9,384 nucleotides of DNA, from contig CABSLQ010000085.1 of NCBI GenBank assembly GCA_902478605.1, positions 1 to 9,384 of the forward strand. The letters are read 5' to 3'. Source of the stretch: an uncultured Oscillospiraceae bacterium. GTDB lineage: Bacteria; Bacillota; Clostridia; Oscillospirales; Acutalibacteraceae. Below the pieces are notes generated by a model. That model was not told the DNA's origin and made no database searches. It worked only from the letters and a program-made list of their open reading frames with translations. Position 1 is the stretch's first letter. Each line of letters begins with the position of its first letter. This document shows positions 1 through 6,247 of the stretch, one piece after another. Made by a program: the position numbers and the translations under genes.

Positions 1-83
1 TTCATTCTACCAGAGTTCTGCAATCCTTGTCTTTTTTATTTTTGCGAAACTTATTCTACCTTATCCACCACAACGATAGGGGG
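1..83. other. Intergenic DNA downstream of feoB, AT-rich
   Basis: No gene is supported in the first 83 bases. On the minus strand it follows the feoB stop. I see no GC-rich hairpin followed by a T-run, so no intrinsic terminator for feoAB is evident. An 8-mer, ATTCTACC, occurs twice (4-11 and 53-60). Read on the minus strand, the copy at the edge gives TGG-TAGAAT (TAGAAT at 9-4), an extended -10-like element, with a poor -35-like AAGACA (33-28) 18 bp upstream. This could be the promoter of a gene lying just left of the window, but the evidence is weak. Confidence 0.3.
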
Positions 84-2249
84 CTACATTCTCCCGATCA
101 AATTAACAGCCAGTGTTCCGAACTGGTACACGACAAAGGACACCACCCAAGCCACCGCCGTTTGAAAAGCCATTGCCCCACAGGCCCACTTCCACGAGTT
201 CATTTCCCGCCGGATGGCCGAAAAGGCGGCCACACAGGGCATATACAGCAGGACGAACACCAAAAAGGATATGGCCGATACGGGGGTAAATATCCCCTGC
301 AGAATACCGCTCATCGCCGCATCGGTCGCCGGATTGTACAGAATGGTCAAGGTGGAGACCACGGTTTCCTTTGCCACAAGACCGGCCACGAGGGATACCG
401 AAGCCTCCCAAAAGCCGAAGCCGAGCGGAATAAAAATGGGCGCGATGGCCTTGCCGATGGCGGCCAGTATGCTGTTTTCCGTCTCACCTGGAGCGAGCAT
501 CTGGAAGTGGAGATCGAAGGACTGCAAAAACCAGATGATTATCGAAGCGGCAAGCAGAATGGTACCGGCCCGCACCGCAAAATCCTTGATGCGTTCATAC
601 AGATGCCTCCACAGCGTCTTAAACGTTGGAAGCCGATAGGGCGGCAGCTCCATAACAAAGGGGGCGTGGCCGCCCTTGAGCACGGTGCGCTTGAGCAGCA
701 TAGCGCAGCCGATGGCCACCAGCAGACCGGTGGCATACAGGCCGAACACCACCAAGCCTTTATACCGCGGGAAAAACGCCGCGATGAACAGGGCATACAC
801 CGGCATTTTAGCCGAACAGGACATGAAAGGCGTGAGCATGATGGTCATGCGCCGGTCGCGTTCGTTTTCCAGCGTCCGCGCCGCCATGACACCGGGCACC
901 GAGCAGCCGAACCCCATAAGCATCGGCACAAAGGAGCGGCCGGACAGACCGGTCTTGTGCAGAAGCTTATCCATGATAAAGGCGGCACGCGCCATATACC
1001 CACTATCCTCCAGAATGGAGAGGAACAAAAACAGCAGCAGTATCTGCGGGAAAAAGGAGATGATGGAACCCACACCGGCGATGACACCATCGCACACGAG
1101 GCTTACCGCCCAGGAAGAGGCCCCCACATTGGTCAGGCCATCGCGCGCCCAGGAAGCCAAGGCATCGATCCAGCCGGATACCCCGTCGGTCAGCCAGGTG
1201 CCCAGCGGTCCGAAGGTGATGAAAAACACCAGTGCCATAATACATACGAACAGCGGGATGGCGAGAAATTTGTTGGTGGCCACTGCGTCGATGCGATCGG
1301 ACAGGGTCAGCTCGCCCGGCTTTTTCAAATGGGTGACGCACTGCTCACACACGCTGCAAATAAATTTATACTTCTGATCGGCAATAACCATATCCCGTTC
1401 GAGCGAGTGAGATTCCAGCTCGCCGACGATTTCCTCGATCAGATGCGCTTCGCCGTCGGACAGACCAAGCGCCTCGATGGTGGGCGTGTCGTCATCGATG
1501 ATTTTAACCGCCGACCAGCGCAGCGCCATCTTTTTCTTCATACATTTTGGTTCAATGATATCCTCGATGCGCAGAATGGCTTCCATGACGTCGGGAGAAT
1601 AGATCTCATCGATGACATAAGTGGAACGATACTCATCGCCGTGATGCTCTCGGCGCTCATGCAGCTGATGCTGTATGTACGGGTTGCCGCCGTAGCGACT
1701 GTCGGTGCGTTCGGCGAGCCGCTGTTCGTCGAAGCTGGACGGGCTTTTCCCTTCCCGGCCTTCCGCCTCATGGTGTGCGCGGTCGATGAGCTCCCGAATC
1801 CCGCGGCCACGGCTGGCCGAAATGGGTACCACCGGAATGCCGAGCAGGTGCTCGAGCTTTTGTACATCGATGGCCACGCCGCGGCTCTCCAGCATATCCA
1901 TCATGTTGAGCGCAATAATCATCGGCCGGCCAAGCTCAGCGAGCTGCAGCGTCAGATACAGATTGCGCTCAATATTGGTTGCGTCCACCACGTCGAGGAT
2001 CACGTCGGGATGTTCGTCCAGGACAAAATTCCGGGTCACCATTTCTTCCGCCGAATAAGGCGAAAGTGAGTAAATGCCGGGCAGATCCACCACGGTCACG
2101 TCTTCCCCATGACTTTTGAGACGGCCGCCCTTTTTCTCCACCGTCACGCCAGGCCAGTTGCCGACATACTGGTTGGAACCGGTCAGCTCGTTGAACAGGG
2201 TGGTCTTGCCGCAGTTAGGATTGCCGGCTAAAGCATATGTTGCGCTCAC
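84..2249 (-). CDS. feoB: Ferrous iron transporter FeoB
   Basis: FeoB is the membrane Fe2+ uptake protein: an N-terminal G-protein domain controls a polytopic permease. The 721-residue product is a normal FeoB length. G motifs are visible: G1 GNPNCGKT (9-16), the switch I Thr in PGVTVE (36), G3 DLPG (55-58), G4 NMMD (115-118) and G5 SAS (144-146). The permease core has the two gate repeats, GFGCSVPG (446-453) with PFMSCSAKMP (474-483), and later AKETVVSTL (626-634) and YMPC (669-672). Several hydrophobic membrane segments run from about residue 327 to the end. The GTG start is chosen because it follows a GGAGG 7 bp upstream, overlaps the feoA stop as GTGA, and puts GNPNCGKT at the usual distance from the N-terminus; the longer reading frame upstream only runs through feoA in another frame. 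A hydrophilic, His-rich stretch (about 166-213) sits between the G domain and the GDI-like helices. Confidence 0.96.
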   Translation of the reverse strand: MSATYALAGNPNCGKTTLFNELTGSNQYVGNWPGVTVEKKGGRLKSHGEDVTVVDLPGIYSLSPYSAEEMVTRNFVLDEHPDVILDVVDATNIERNLYLTLQLAELGRPMIIALNMMDMLESRGVAIDVQKLEHLLGIPVVPISASRGRGIRELIDRAHHEAEGREGKSPSSFDEQRLAERTDSRYGGNPYIQHQLHERREHHGDEYRSTYVIDEIYSPDVMEAILRIEDIIEPKCMKKKMALRWSAVKIIDDDTPTIEALGLSDGEAHLIEEIVGELESHSLERDMVIADQKYKFICSVCEQCVTHLKKPGELTLSDRIDAVATNKFLAIPLFVCIMALVFFITFGPLGTWLTDGVSGWIDALASWARDGLTNVGASSWAVSLVCDGVIAGVGSIISFFPQILLLFLFLSILEDSGYMARAAFIMDKLLHKTGLSGRSFVPMLMGFGCSVPGVMAARTLENERDRRMTIMLTPFMSCSAKMPVYALFIAAFFPRYKGLVVFGLYATGLLVAIGCAMLLKRTVLKGGHAPFVMELPPYRLPTFKTLWRHLYERIKDFAVRAGTILLAASIIIWFLQSFDLHFQMLAPGETENSILAAIGKAIAPIFIPLGFGFWEASVSLVAGLVAKETVVSTLTILYNPATDAAMSGILQGIFTPVSAISFLVFVLLYMPCVAAFSAIRREMNSWKWACGAMAFQTAVAWVVSFVVYQFGTLAVNLIGRM

Positions 2250-2503
2250 GCCTTCTCCTCCCCTTCGTCCGGGCAAATCCGGATTTCCCGGGCCTCCGAC
2301 CGGCGGATGCTCAGCTCGTACCCCCGCACGTTGATTTCCAGCGGGTCGCCCATGGGGGCCGCCTTGCGCATGATGACGATGGCCCCGGGCGTAATCCCCA
2401 TATCGATGATACGCCGGCGCAGCGCCCCGGAGCACCCCAGACTCAGCACCACGCCCTTTTCACCGATTTGCATGTCGTTTACTGTTTTTTCCTCTTTTTC
2501 CAT
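2246..2503 (-). CDS. feoA: Ferrous iron transport protein FeoA
   Basis: FeoA is a small cytoplasmic SH3-like protein that partners FeoB in Fe2+ uptake. The 85-residue product carries the family signature RRRIIDMGITPG (29-40) followed by APMGDPLEINVRGYELSIR (49-67), which matches the core FeoA beta-barrel pattern. The ATG at 2503 is preceded by AGGGG with a 6-bp spacing; the alternative ATG at 2473 (MQIGEKG) would make a more compact FeoA but has no visible ribosome site. The first ten residues are charged and may be an extension. Its stop codon overlaps the feoB GTG by 4 bp (GTGA), so translation of the two is probably coupled. It is the first gene of the feoAB transcript. Confidence 0.93.
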   Translation of the reverse strand: MEKEEKTVNDMQIGEKGVVLSLGCSGALRRRIIDMGITPGAIVIMRKAAPMGDPLEINVRGYELSIRRSEAREIRICPDEGEEKA

Positions 2504-2536
2504 GTAATACCCCTGATTCCTTGTTTTTTCAATTCA

Positions 2537-2565
2537 ATGTTAGCACGTACTAATTTTTCCGTCAA
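2537..2565 (-). promoter_or_regulatory. Predicted sigma-A promoter of feoAB
   Basis: On the minus strand TTGACG (2565-2560) and TAACAT (2542-2537) are separated by 17 bp, giving 5/6 and 4/6 matches to the housekeeping consensus. Transcription would start near 2530, leaving a leader of about 27 nt before the feoA ATG, with the AGGGG ribosome site inside it. The -10 side is overlapped by a palindrome that looks like an operator. Confidence 0.55.
2540..2553. promoter_or_regulatory. Palindrome TTAGCACGTACTAA over the feo promoter
   Basis: The 14-bp sequence TTAG-CACGTA-CTAA is a palindrome with a single mismatched pair (C2544/A2549), and A/T pairs continue outside it (2536-2537 with 2556-2557). 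It covers the upstream half of the feoAB -10 element and part of the spacer, the classic place for a repressor. TTAG/CTAA half-sites are typical of DtxR/IdeR-type metal repressor boxes, so an iron-responsive repressor is a reasonable guess. The spacing differs from the canonical 19-bp IdeR box, so the identity of the protein is inference. Confidence 0.4.
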
Positions 2566-2578
2566 CAACAACTTTGTG

Positions 2579-2612
2579 AAAATGTACCACGTTTTAGCCT
2601 ATCTTACATTTT
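2579..2612. repeat. 8-bp inverted repeat between divergent feo and abrB promoters
   Basis: AAAATGTA (2579-2586) and its exact reverse complement TACATTTT (2605-2612) flank an 18-bp spacer, so the half-sites are 26 bp apart. The dyad lies between the -35 elements of the two divergent promoters (2560-2565 and 2629-2634), where a dimeric or tetrameric DNA-binding protein could touch both. It is too AT-rich and has no T-run in the right place to be a terminator. Which protein binds is unknown; the adjacent AbrB-like regulator is one candidate. Confidence 0.4.
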
Positions 2613-2628
2613 TGCCATAAGATTCATG

Positions 2629-2657
2629 TTGACAATTTATACAGCAATTGGTACTAT
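2629..2657 (+). promoter_or_regulatory. Predicted extended -10 promoter of the abrB-like gene
   Basis: A perfect TTGACA (2629-2634) is followed after 17 bp by TACTAT (2652-2657), immediately preceded by TGG (2649-2651), an extended -10. The overlapping TATGAT (2655-2660) is a better hexamer but would need a 20-bp spacer. Transcription would start near 2664, giving a leader of roughly 90 nt with no obvious stable structure. Confidence 0.6.
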
Positions 2658-2742
2658 GATAAAGCGGATGAAAATTCGACAAAAAACAACATAATACCCT
2701 AAAAACGGAAATCAATAGAGGTTCCCAAAGAATTTCTTACGT

Positions 2743-2747
2743 GGAGG
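2743..2747 (+). promoter_or_regulatory. Ribosome binding site GGAGG that sets the abrB start
   Basis: GGAGG lies 8 bp before ATG 2756. A GTG in the same frame at 2741 overlaps this site and so cannot be the start; this fixes the protein at MKSTGIVRK, the usual AbrB N-terminus. Confidence 0.8.
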
Positions 2748-2755
2748 AAACGGAT

Positions 2756-3001
2756 ATGAAATCAACCGGTATTGTTCGTAAAATCGATGGCCTTGGCCGT
2801 ATCGTTTTGCCGATCGAGCTGCGCCGCACTCTGGAAATCGGCGACAGCGATTCGCTCGAGATTTTTATCGAGGATAACACCATTATCCTGAAAAAATATC
2901 AGCCCGCCTGCATTTTCTGCGGCAACGCGAAGGGTATCAGCACCTTCAAGGGCCGCAACGTCTGCCCCGAATGTGCGCAGGAGATCGCGCGCAAACTGTA
3001 A
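2756..3001 (+). CDS. AbrB/SpoVT-family transcription regulator with Cys4 zinc-ribbon-like tail
   Basis: This 81-residue protein belongs to the AbrB transition-state regulator family: small cytoplasmic swapped-hairpin DNA-binding proteins that act as dimers or tetramers. The N-terminal part (1-48), MKSTGIVRKIDGLGRIVLP then ELRRTL and LEIFIEDNTIILKKY, is a clear SpoVT/AbrB domain. Instead of the Bacillus AbrB multimerisation tail it ends in CIFC (52-55) and CPEC (70-73) around a short loop, a Cys4 arrangement expected to bind zinc, as in many clostridial members. It has its own promoter and terminator, so it is monocistronic, and it diverges from feoAB. Its targets are not readable from sequence; autoregulation is common in the family. 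The Cys4 tail could in principle bind another metal, which would fit the iron-uptake neighbour, but that is speculation. Confidence 0.93.
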   Translation: MKSTGIVRKIDGLGRIVLPIELRRTLEIGDSDSLEIFIEDNTIILKKYQPACIFCGNAKGISTFKGRNVCPECAQEIARKL

Positions 3002-3024
3002 TCCGCCTTGCCTTTTGCACACAG

Positions 3025-3064
3025 AAGCCTGCAGCTCCCTTTCCCGGTGCTGCAGGCTTTTTGT
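3025..3064 (+). terminator. Strong intrinsic terminator after the abrB-like gene
   Basis: AAGCCTGCAGC (3025-3035) pairs perfectly with GCTGCAGGCTT (3049-3059): 11 bp, loop of 13 nt, followed by TTTTT then GTT. It begins about 24 bp after the stop codon. On the opposite strand the stem is followed only by TTCTGTG, so it should act mainly on rightward transcripts. Confidence 0.88.
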
Positions 3065-3087
3065 TATGCCAAATGGCGGCGCACCGC

Positions 3088-3113
3088 AAAAAGGCGGTCG
3101 GGTGCAGGCCACC
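3088..3113 (-). terminator. Possible weak terminator of the pyr-ruvX operon
   Basis: Read on the minus strand, GGTGG (3113-3109) can pair with CCGCC (3097-3093) including one G-T pair across an 11-nt loop, directly followed by TTTTT (3092-3088). A competing hairpin, CGGGTG/CACCCG (3099-3104 with 3110-3115), overlaps it. Short and imperfect, but it is the only T-run hairpin between ruvX and the convergent abrB gene. Confidence 0.35.
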
Positions 3114-3160
3114 CGGGAAGCACATCACTGGTTTGCAGGCGAAGCGTCAGGGCAGCGGTT

Positions 3161-3601
3161 TCATTTCTCCGGTTCGGCCTGCGCCGCCGTCAGGCGCAGA
3201 TGATCGAGATAATCCTGCAGAATGATGGTGGCGGCCACGGTATCCACCATGGCTTTGCGCTTTTTTCCGCGGACATCCGTCTCGTTGAGATAGCCGATGG
3301 CGGACATGGTGGTCATCCTTTCGTCCCACAGGATCACCGGAAGTCCCGTTTTCTCTCCGAGCGCCTGCGCAAACGCTTCAGCACGCCGGGCGGATTCGCC
3401 GCGGCTGCCGTCCATGTTGCGCGGATGGCCGACAACCGCTGTCTGCGCTCCCTGTTCCTGCATGGCGGCCGCCACCCTGTCGAGCAGGCGTTCAGGCGAT
3501 TTTTCCGTCAGGGTGCCGACCGGTGAGGCGAGCTGCCCCAACGGGTCGGAAACCGCCAGTCCCGTCCGGGACAGACCGAGATCCACTGCCAGAATCCGCA
3601 T
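3161..3601 (-). CDS. ruvX: RuvX/YqgF family putative pre-16S rRNA nuclease (Holliday junction resolvase-like)
   Basis: This family has an RNase H-like fold. Members are implicated in maturation of the 5' end of 16S rRNA and were first named as putative Holliday junction resolvases. The 146-residue product has the N-terminal VDLGLSRTGLAVSD with the acidic D7, VVGHPRNMDGS (56-66), WDERMTT (92-98) with E94, and MVDTVAATIILQDYLD (118-133) with D120, so all three acidic sites are present. The usual Leu in VGLPxNMDG is His here (H59). The start at ATG 3601 is preferred over an in-frame ATG 12 codons earlier because GAGGAGG lies 9 bp upstream and the family begins MRIL(A/G)xDxG. It is 19 bp downstream of pyrD and looks to be the last gene of the pyr operon; pyr-ruvX linkage is probably co-transcription rather than shared function. 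Confidence 0.92.
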   Translation of the reverse strand: MRILAVDLGLSRTGLAVSDPLGQLASPVGTLTEKSPERLLDRVAAAMQEQGAQTAVVGHPRNMDGSRGESARRAEAFAQALGEKTGLPVILWDERMTTMSAIGYLNETDVRGKKRKAMVDTVAATIILQDYLDHLRLTAAQAEPEK

Positions 3602-3620
3602 GCTCGTGTTCCTCCTCGTT

Positions 3621-4532
3621 TTACCATTCGGTGACACAGCCGGTCAACTCGGTAATGCTGCCAAGTCCTTCCTTTTCCGCGTACCGCTCGAGTCCTTCGA
3701 TAATATGGAGCGCCGCCATGGGATCGCGGAAGTTTGCGGTGCCCACCTGTACGGCCGCGGCGCCGGCCATCATCATCTCGACGGCATCCTCCCAGGTGGA
3801 AATGCCGCCCATGCCGACCACCGGCACCTTTACCCGCTTGTATACCTCGCGCACCATACGCACCGCGATAGGAAACACCGCCGGGCCGGACAGGCCGCCC
3901 GTGTTATTGCGCAAAATGGGCCGCCGGGTACGGATATCGATGCGCATGCCCGTGATGGTGTTGATGAGGGACAGGGCGTCGGCACCCGCGCTTTCGGCCG
4001 CGGCCGCAATATCGCCGATGCTCGTTACATTGGGGGTTAGCTTGACCATCAGCGGCTTGCCGCAGCGTTTTTTGACCTCGCGGGTCACCAGCGCGGCGCT
4101 TTCAGCCGAGGTGCCGAAGGATGCGCCGCCCTCCTTGACGTTTGGGCAGGAGATATTAAGCTCCACCAAATCCACGTCGCTCCCGGCCAGCCGCTCCGCC
4201 ACCGCGCAGTAGTCCTCCAGGCTGTGCCCCGCGATGTTGGCGATGACCGCCGTCCCCTGTGCCTTGAGCCAGGGCAGGTAGGTGCTCAGAAACATATCGA
4301 CGCCGGGGTTCTGCAGCCCGACGCTGTTGAGCATACCCGCCGGCGTTTCCGCAATGCGCGGCGACGGGTTCCCTTTCCATTCCACTGCGGCCGTTCCCTT
4401 GCAGGAAATGCCGCCCAGACGGCCAACCGGATAAAATTCGTTGAATTCCATGCCGTAGCCAAAGGTACCCGATGCGGTGATGACCGGATTTTTCAGCGTC
4501 ACGCCGCACAGATTCACACGCATGTCGCTCAT
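3621..4532 (-). CDS. pyrD: Dihydroorotate dehydrogenase catalytic subunit, class 1B (PyrDB)
   Basis: PyrDB is the FMN subunit that oxidises dihydroorotate to orotate, the fourth step of UMP synthesis, passing electrons through PyrK to NAD+. The 303-residue product is full length. Visible motifs: ASGTFGYG (20-27), GGISCKG (40-46), MLNSVGLQNPG (67-77), NISCPN (126-131) whose Cys129 is the class 1 catalytic base, KLTPN (164-168), GGLSGPAVFP (212-221) and MGGISTWEDA plus VQVGTA for FMN phosphate binding near the C-terminus. Start: ATG 4532 has GGAGGTG 8 bp upstream and overlaps the pyrK stop as ATGA; the reading frame runs 15 codons further into pyrK but without a better start. The overlap fits an obligate PyrDB-PyrK heterotetramer made in equal amounts. 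Confidence 0.96.
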   Translation of the reverse strand: MSDMRVNLCGVTLKNPVITASGTFGYGMEFNEFYPVGRLGGISCKGTAAVEWKGNPSPRIAETPAGMLNSVGLQNPGVDMFLSTYLPWLKAQGTAVIANIAGHSLEDYCAVAERLAGSDVDLVELNISCPNVKEGGASFGTSAESAALVTREVKKRCGKPLMVKLTPNVTSIGDIAAAAESAGADALSLINTITGMRIDIRTRRPILRNNTGGLSGPAVFPIAVRMVREVYKRVKVPVVGMGGISTWEDAVEMMMAGAAAVQVGTANFRDPMAALHIIEGLERYAEKEGLGSITELTGCVTEW

Positions 4533-5305
4533 GTCCAGTCCACCTCCCCCGCTTCGAATACCGGACCGTTCAGGCATACCCGCGCAATCTGCGGGTTGCC
4601 CGCCTTATCCTTGGTTTTGCAGGCGCAGCCGAGGCAGGCGCCCACGCCGCAGGCCATGCGCTCTTCCATCGAGACATAGCACGGGATCCCCTTCTTTTCG
4701 GCGATCGCCGCCACGCCCCGCATCATGACCTTGGGGCCGCAGGTATAGACCACATCGCAGGCGGCGCTTTCGAGGTACTGCTCCAGTGCCTGCGTGGTGA
4801 AGCCGTGGAACCCGGCCGACCCGTCGTCGGTACACAGGATGGTGTGCGCACCGGCGGCCTGCATGTCCGCCTGCAGAATGGCGGCGGAGCCGCTGCGGAA
4901 GCCGGTGATGACGGCGGCGTTTTTACCGTAATGCTGCGCCAGAGGCAGCAGCGGCGGCGTGCCGATCCCGCCGCCGACCAGCACCGCCCATTTTGATGCC
5001 TCCAGCAGCGGAAAACCGTGGCCAAGGGGGCCAACCAGATCGAGCGTATCCCCTGCCTGCCGTTCGGCGAGCCAGGCAGTGCCTTTGCCGCGCACCTCAA
5101 ATACCAGCCGCAGCACGCCCAGTCCAGCGTCGAACCCGCAGATGGAGATGGGACGGCGCAGCGTGTATCCGTCGCACACCAGGTTTACGAACTGGCCGGC
5201 AGCCGCCGCGCCCGCGATCTGCGGGGCGGATAAGGTGAAGCTGAACACGCCGGGGGCAAGCTCCGCCTTGTGCAGCAGCTTGGCAAATTCCTGCGTATAG
5301 CGCAT
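4529..5305 (-). CDS. pyrK: Dihydroorotate dehydrogenase electron transfer subunit PyrK
   Basis: PyrK is the FAD and [2Fe-2S] subunit that hands electrons from PyrDB to NAD+. The 258 residues show a ferredoxin-reductase layout: FAD-binding LRRPISIC (49-56), then the NAD-binding loop GGGIGTPPLL (111-120), CGPKVMM (189-195), and near the end the iron-sulphur ligands Cys219, Cys224, Cys227 and Cys244 in CGVGACLGCACKT ... RVCLNGPVF. All four ligands are present, so the electron path should be intact. ATG 5305 follows GGAGG by 7 bp, and the pyrF stop codon overlaps the ribosome site region, a gap of 13 bp. It is translationally linked to pyrD through ATGA. Confidence 0.96.
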   Translation of the reverse strand: MRYTQEFAKLLHKAELAPGVFSFTLSAPQIAGAAAAGQFVNLVCDGYTLRRPISICGFDAGLGVLRLVFEVRGKGTAWLAERQAGDTLDLVGPLGHGFPLLEASKWAVLVGGGIGTPPLLPLAQHYGKNAAVITGFRSGSAAILQADMQAAGAHTILCTDDGSAGFHGFTTQALEQYLESAACDVVYTCGPKVMMRGVAAIAEKKGIPCYVSMEERMACGVGACLGCACKTKDKAGNPQIARVCLNGPVFEAGEVDWT

Positions 5306-5318
5306 GGGGTTCCCTCCT

Positions 5319-6233
5319 TTATATTACCGATATAATGTCCTCTTTCATGCGGATGGCTTCCCGCCGGGCGGCACCCGCGTAATCCTCCGGGGCACAGCCT
5401 TCCTTCTTCCAGGCGCACAGAATGCCGCGGGAGGAATTGATGACGGCGCCCAGTCCGTTCGCATCAAAGGCACCCGCCACGTCGCGGGCACCGCCGCCCT
5501 GCGCGCCGTAGCCCGGTACGAGGAACCACGTGTGGGGCAGCCGCTGACGCAGCGCGGCAAGCTGCTCCGGGTAGGTGGCACCCACCACGGCGCCCACGCC
5601 GGAATAGCCATATTGCCCGGGCAGCTCTGTCCCCCATTGCTCGCACATGTCGCCCATATACGCATATACCGTCTCTTCGCCGAGCAGCCGATCCTGCAGC
5701 TCACCCGACGAGGGGTTGGAAGTCTTGACCAGCACGAAAATGCCCGTGTCCTCCTCGCGGCATACCTGCAGCAGCGGCCGTATGCCGTCCGAACCGAGGT
5801 AGCCGTTGACCGTCAGCGCATCGCCGCCGAAGGGATGATACAGGGCGGAACCCACCGCAGTACGGCCCATATGCGCCGCAGCGTAAGCCTCCATCGTGCT
5901 GCCGATGTCGTTGCGCTTGCCGTCGGTGATGACAAACAGCCCTTTTTCCTTGGCATAGGCGATGGTTTCGGCGAGGGTGCGCACCCCCTGCCAGCCGTAC
6001 ATCTCGTAATAGGCGGCCTGCGGCTTGACCGCCGGCACAATATCGCACAGCGCGTCGATAAGCCCCTTGTTATAGGCCAGAATCGCCGCCGCGGCGCCCT
6101 CCAGTGTTTCGCCGTATTCCGCAAACGCCTGCTTGGTCAGGTGCTCCGGGATATACTCGAGCTTGGGATCGAGTCCCGCCACCGTGGGGTTTCCCGTGCG
6201 CTTGACCGCCTCGATCAATCTGTCCAGTGCCAT
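5319..6233 (-). CDS. pyrF: Orotidine-5'-phosphate decarboxylase, type 2
   Basis: PyrF removes CO2 from orotidine monophosphate to give UMP, the last step of the pathway. At 304 residues it is the longer type 2 form rather than the about 230-residue type 1. It has GLDPKLEYIP near the N-terminus, the catalytic DGKRNDI (104-110; D104, K106, D109), KTSNPSSGELQD (170-181), phosphate-binding PGYGAQGG (240-247) and NSSRGI (266-271). ATG 6233 has AGGAGGA 9 bp upstream; that ribosome site overlaps the pyrC stop (TAGGAGGA), so ribosomes ending pyrC could restart here. Gap to pyrC is 14 bp. pyrE, whose product supplies the PRPP-dependent step just before PyrF, is absent from the window. Confidence 0.96.
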   Translation of the reverse strand: MALDRLIEAVKRTGNPTVAGLDPKLEYIPEHLTKQAFAEYGETLEGAAAAILAYNKGLIDALCDIVPAVKPQAAYYEMYGWQGVRTLAETIAYAKEKGLFVITDGKRNDIGSTMEAYAAAHMGRTAVGSALYHPFGGDALTVNGYLGSDGIRPLLQVCREEDTGIFVLVKTSNPSSGELQDRLLGEETVYAYMGDMCEQWGTELPGQYGYSGVGAVVGATYPEQLAALRQRLPHTWFLVPGYGAQGGGARDVAGAFDANGLGAVINSSRGILCAWKKEGCAPEDYAGAARREAIRMKEDIISVI

Positions 6234-6247
6234 TATTCTGCATCCTC

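Noticed and set aside
27..2069. 680-codon open frame on the plus strand opposite feoB
   Set aside because: It is antisense to a clear FeoB with all G motifs. The translation is rich in His, Gly, Gln and Arg with no domain, a typical shadow in GC-rich codons.
2250..2435. Longer FeoB start within feoA
   Set aside because: The extra residues come from feoA in another frame and do not resemble FeoB. The GTGA overlap with a good ribosome site is preferred.
2741..2755. GTG start for the AbrB-like protein five codons upstream
   Set aside because: That GTG overlaps the GGAGG ribosome site of ATG 2756, and the family begins MKSTG.
3083..3098. ACCGC/GCGGT hairpin after the abrB terminator
   Set aside because: Only 5 bp and no T-run on either side next to the stem. 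The neighbouring GGTGG/CCGCC-TTTTT reading is better.
4533..4577. Longer PyrD start (MPERSG...)
   Set aside because: The extra residues are Gly-rich and come from the pyrK end and the pyrD ribosome site read in frame.
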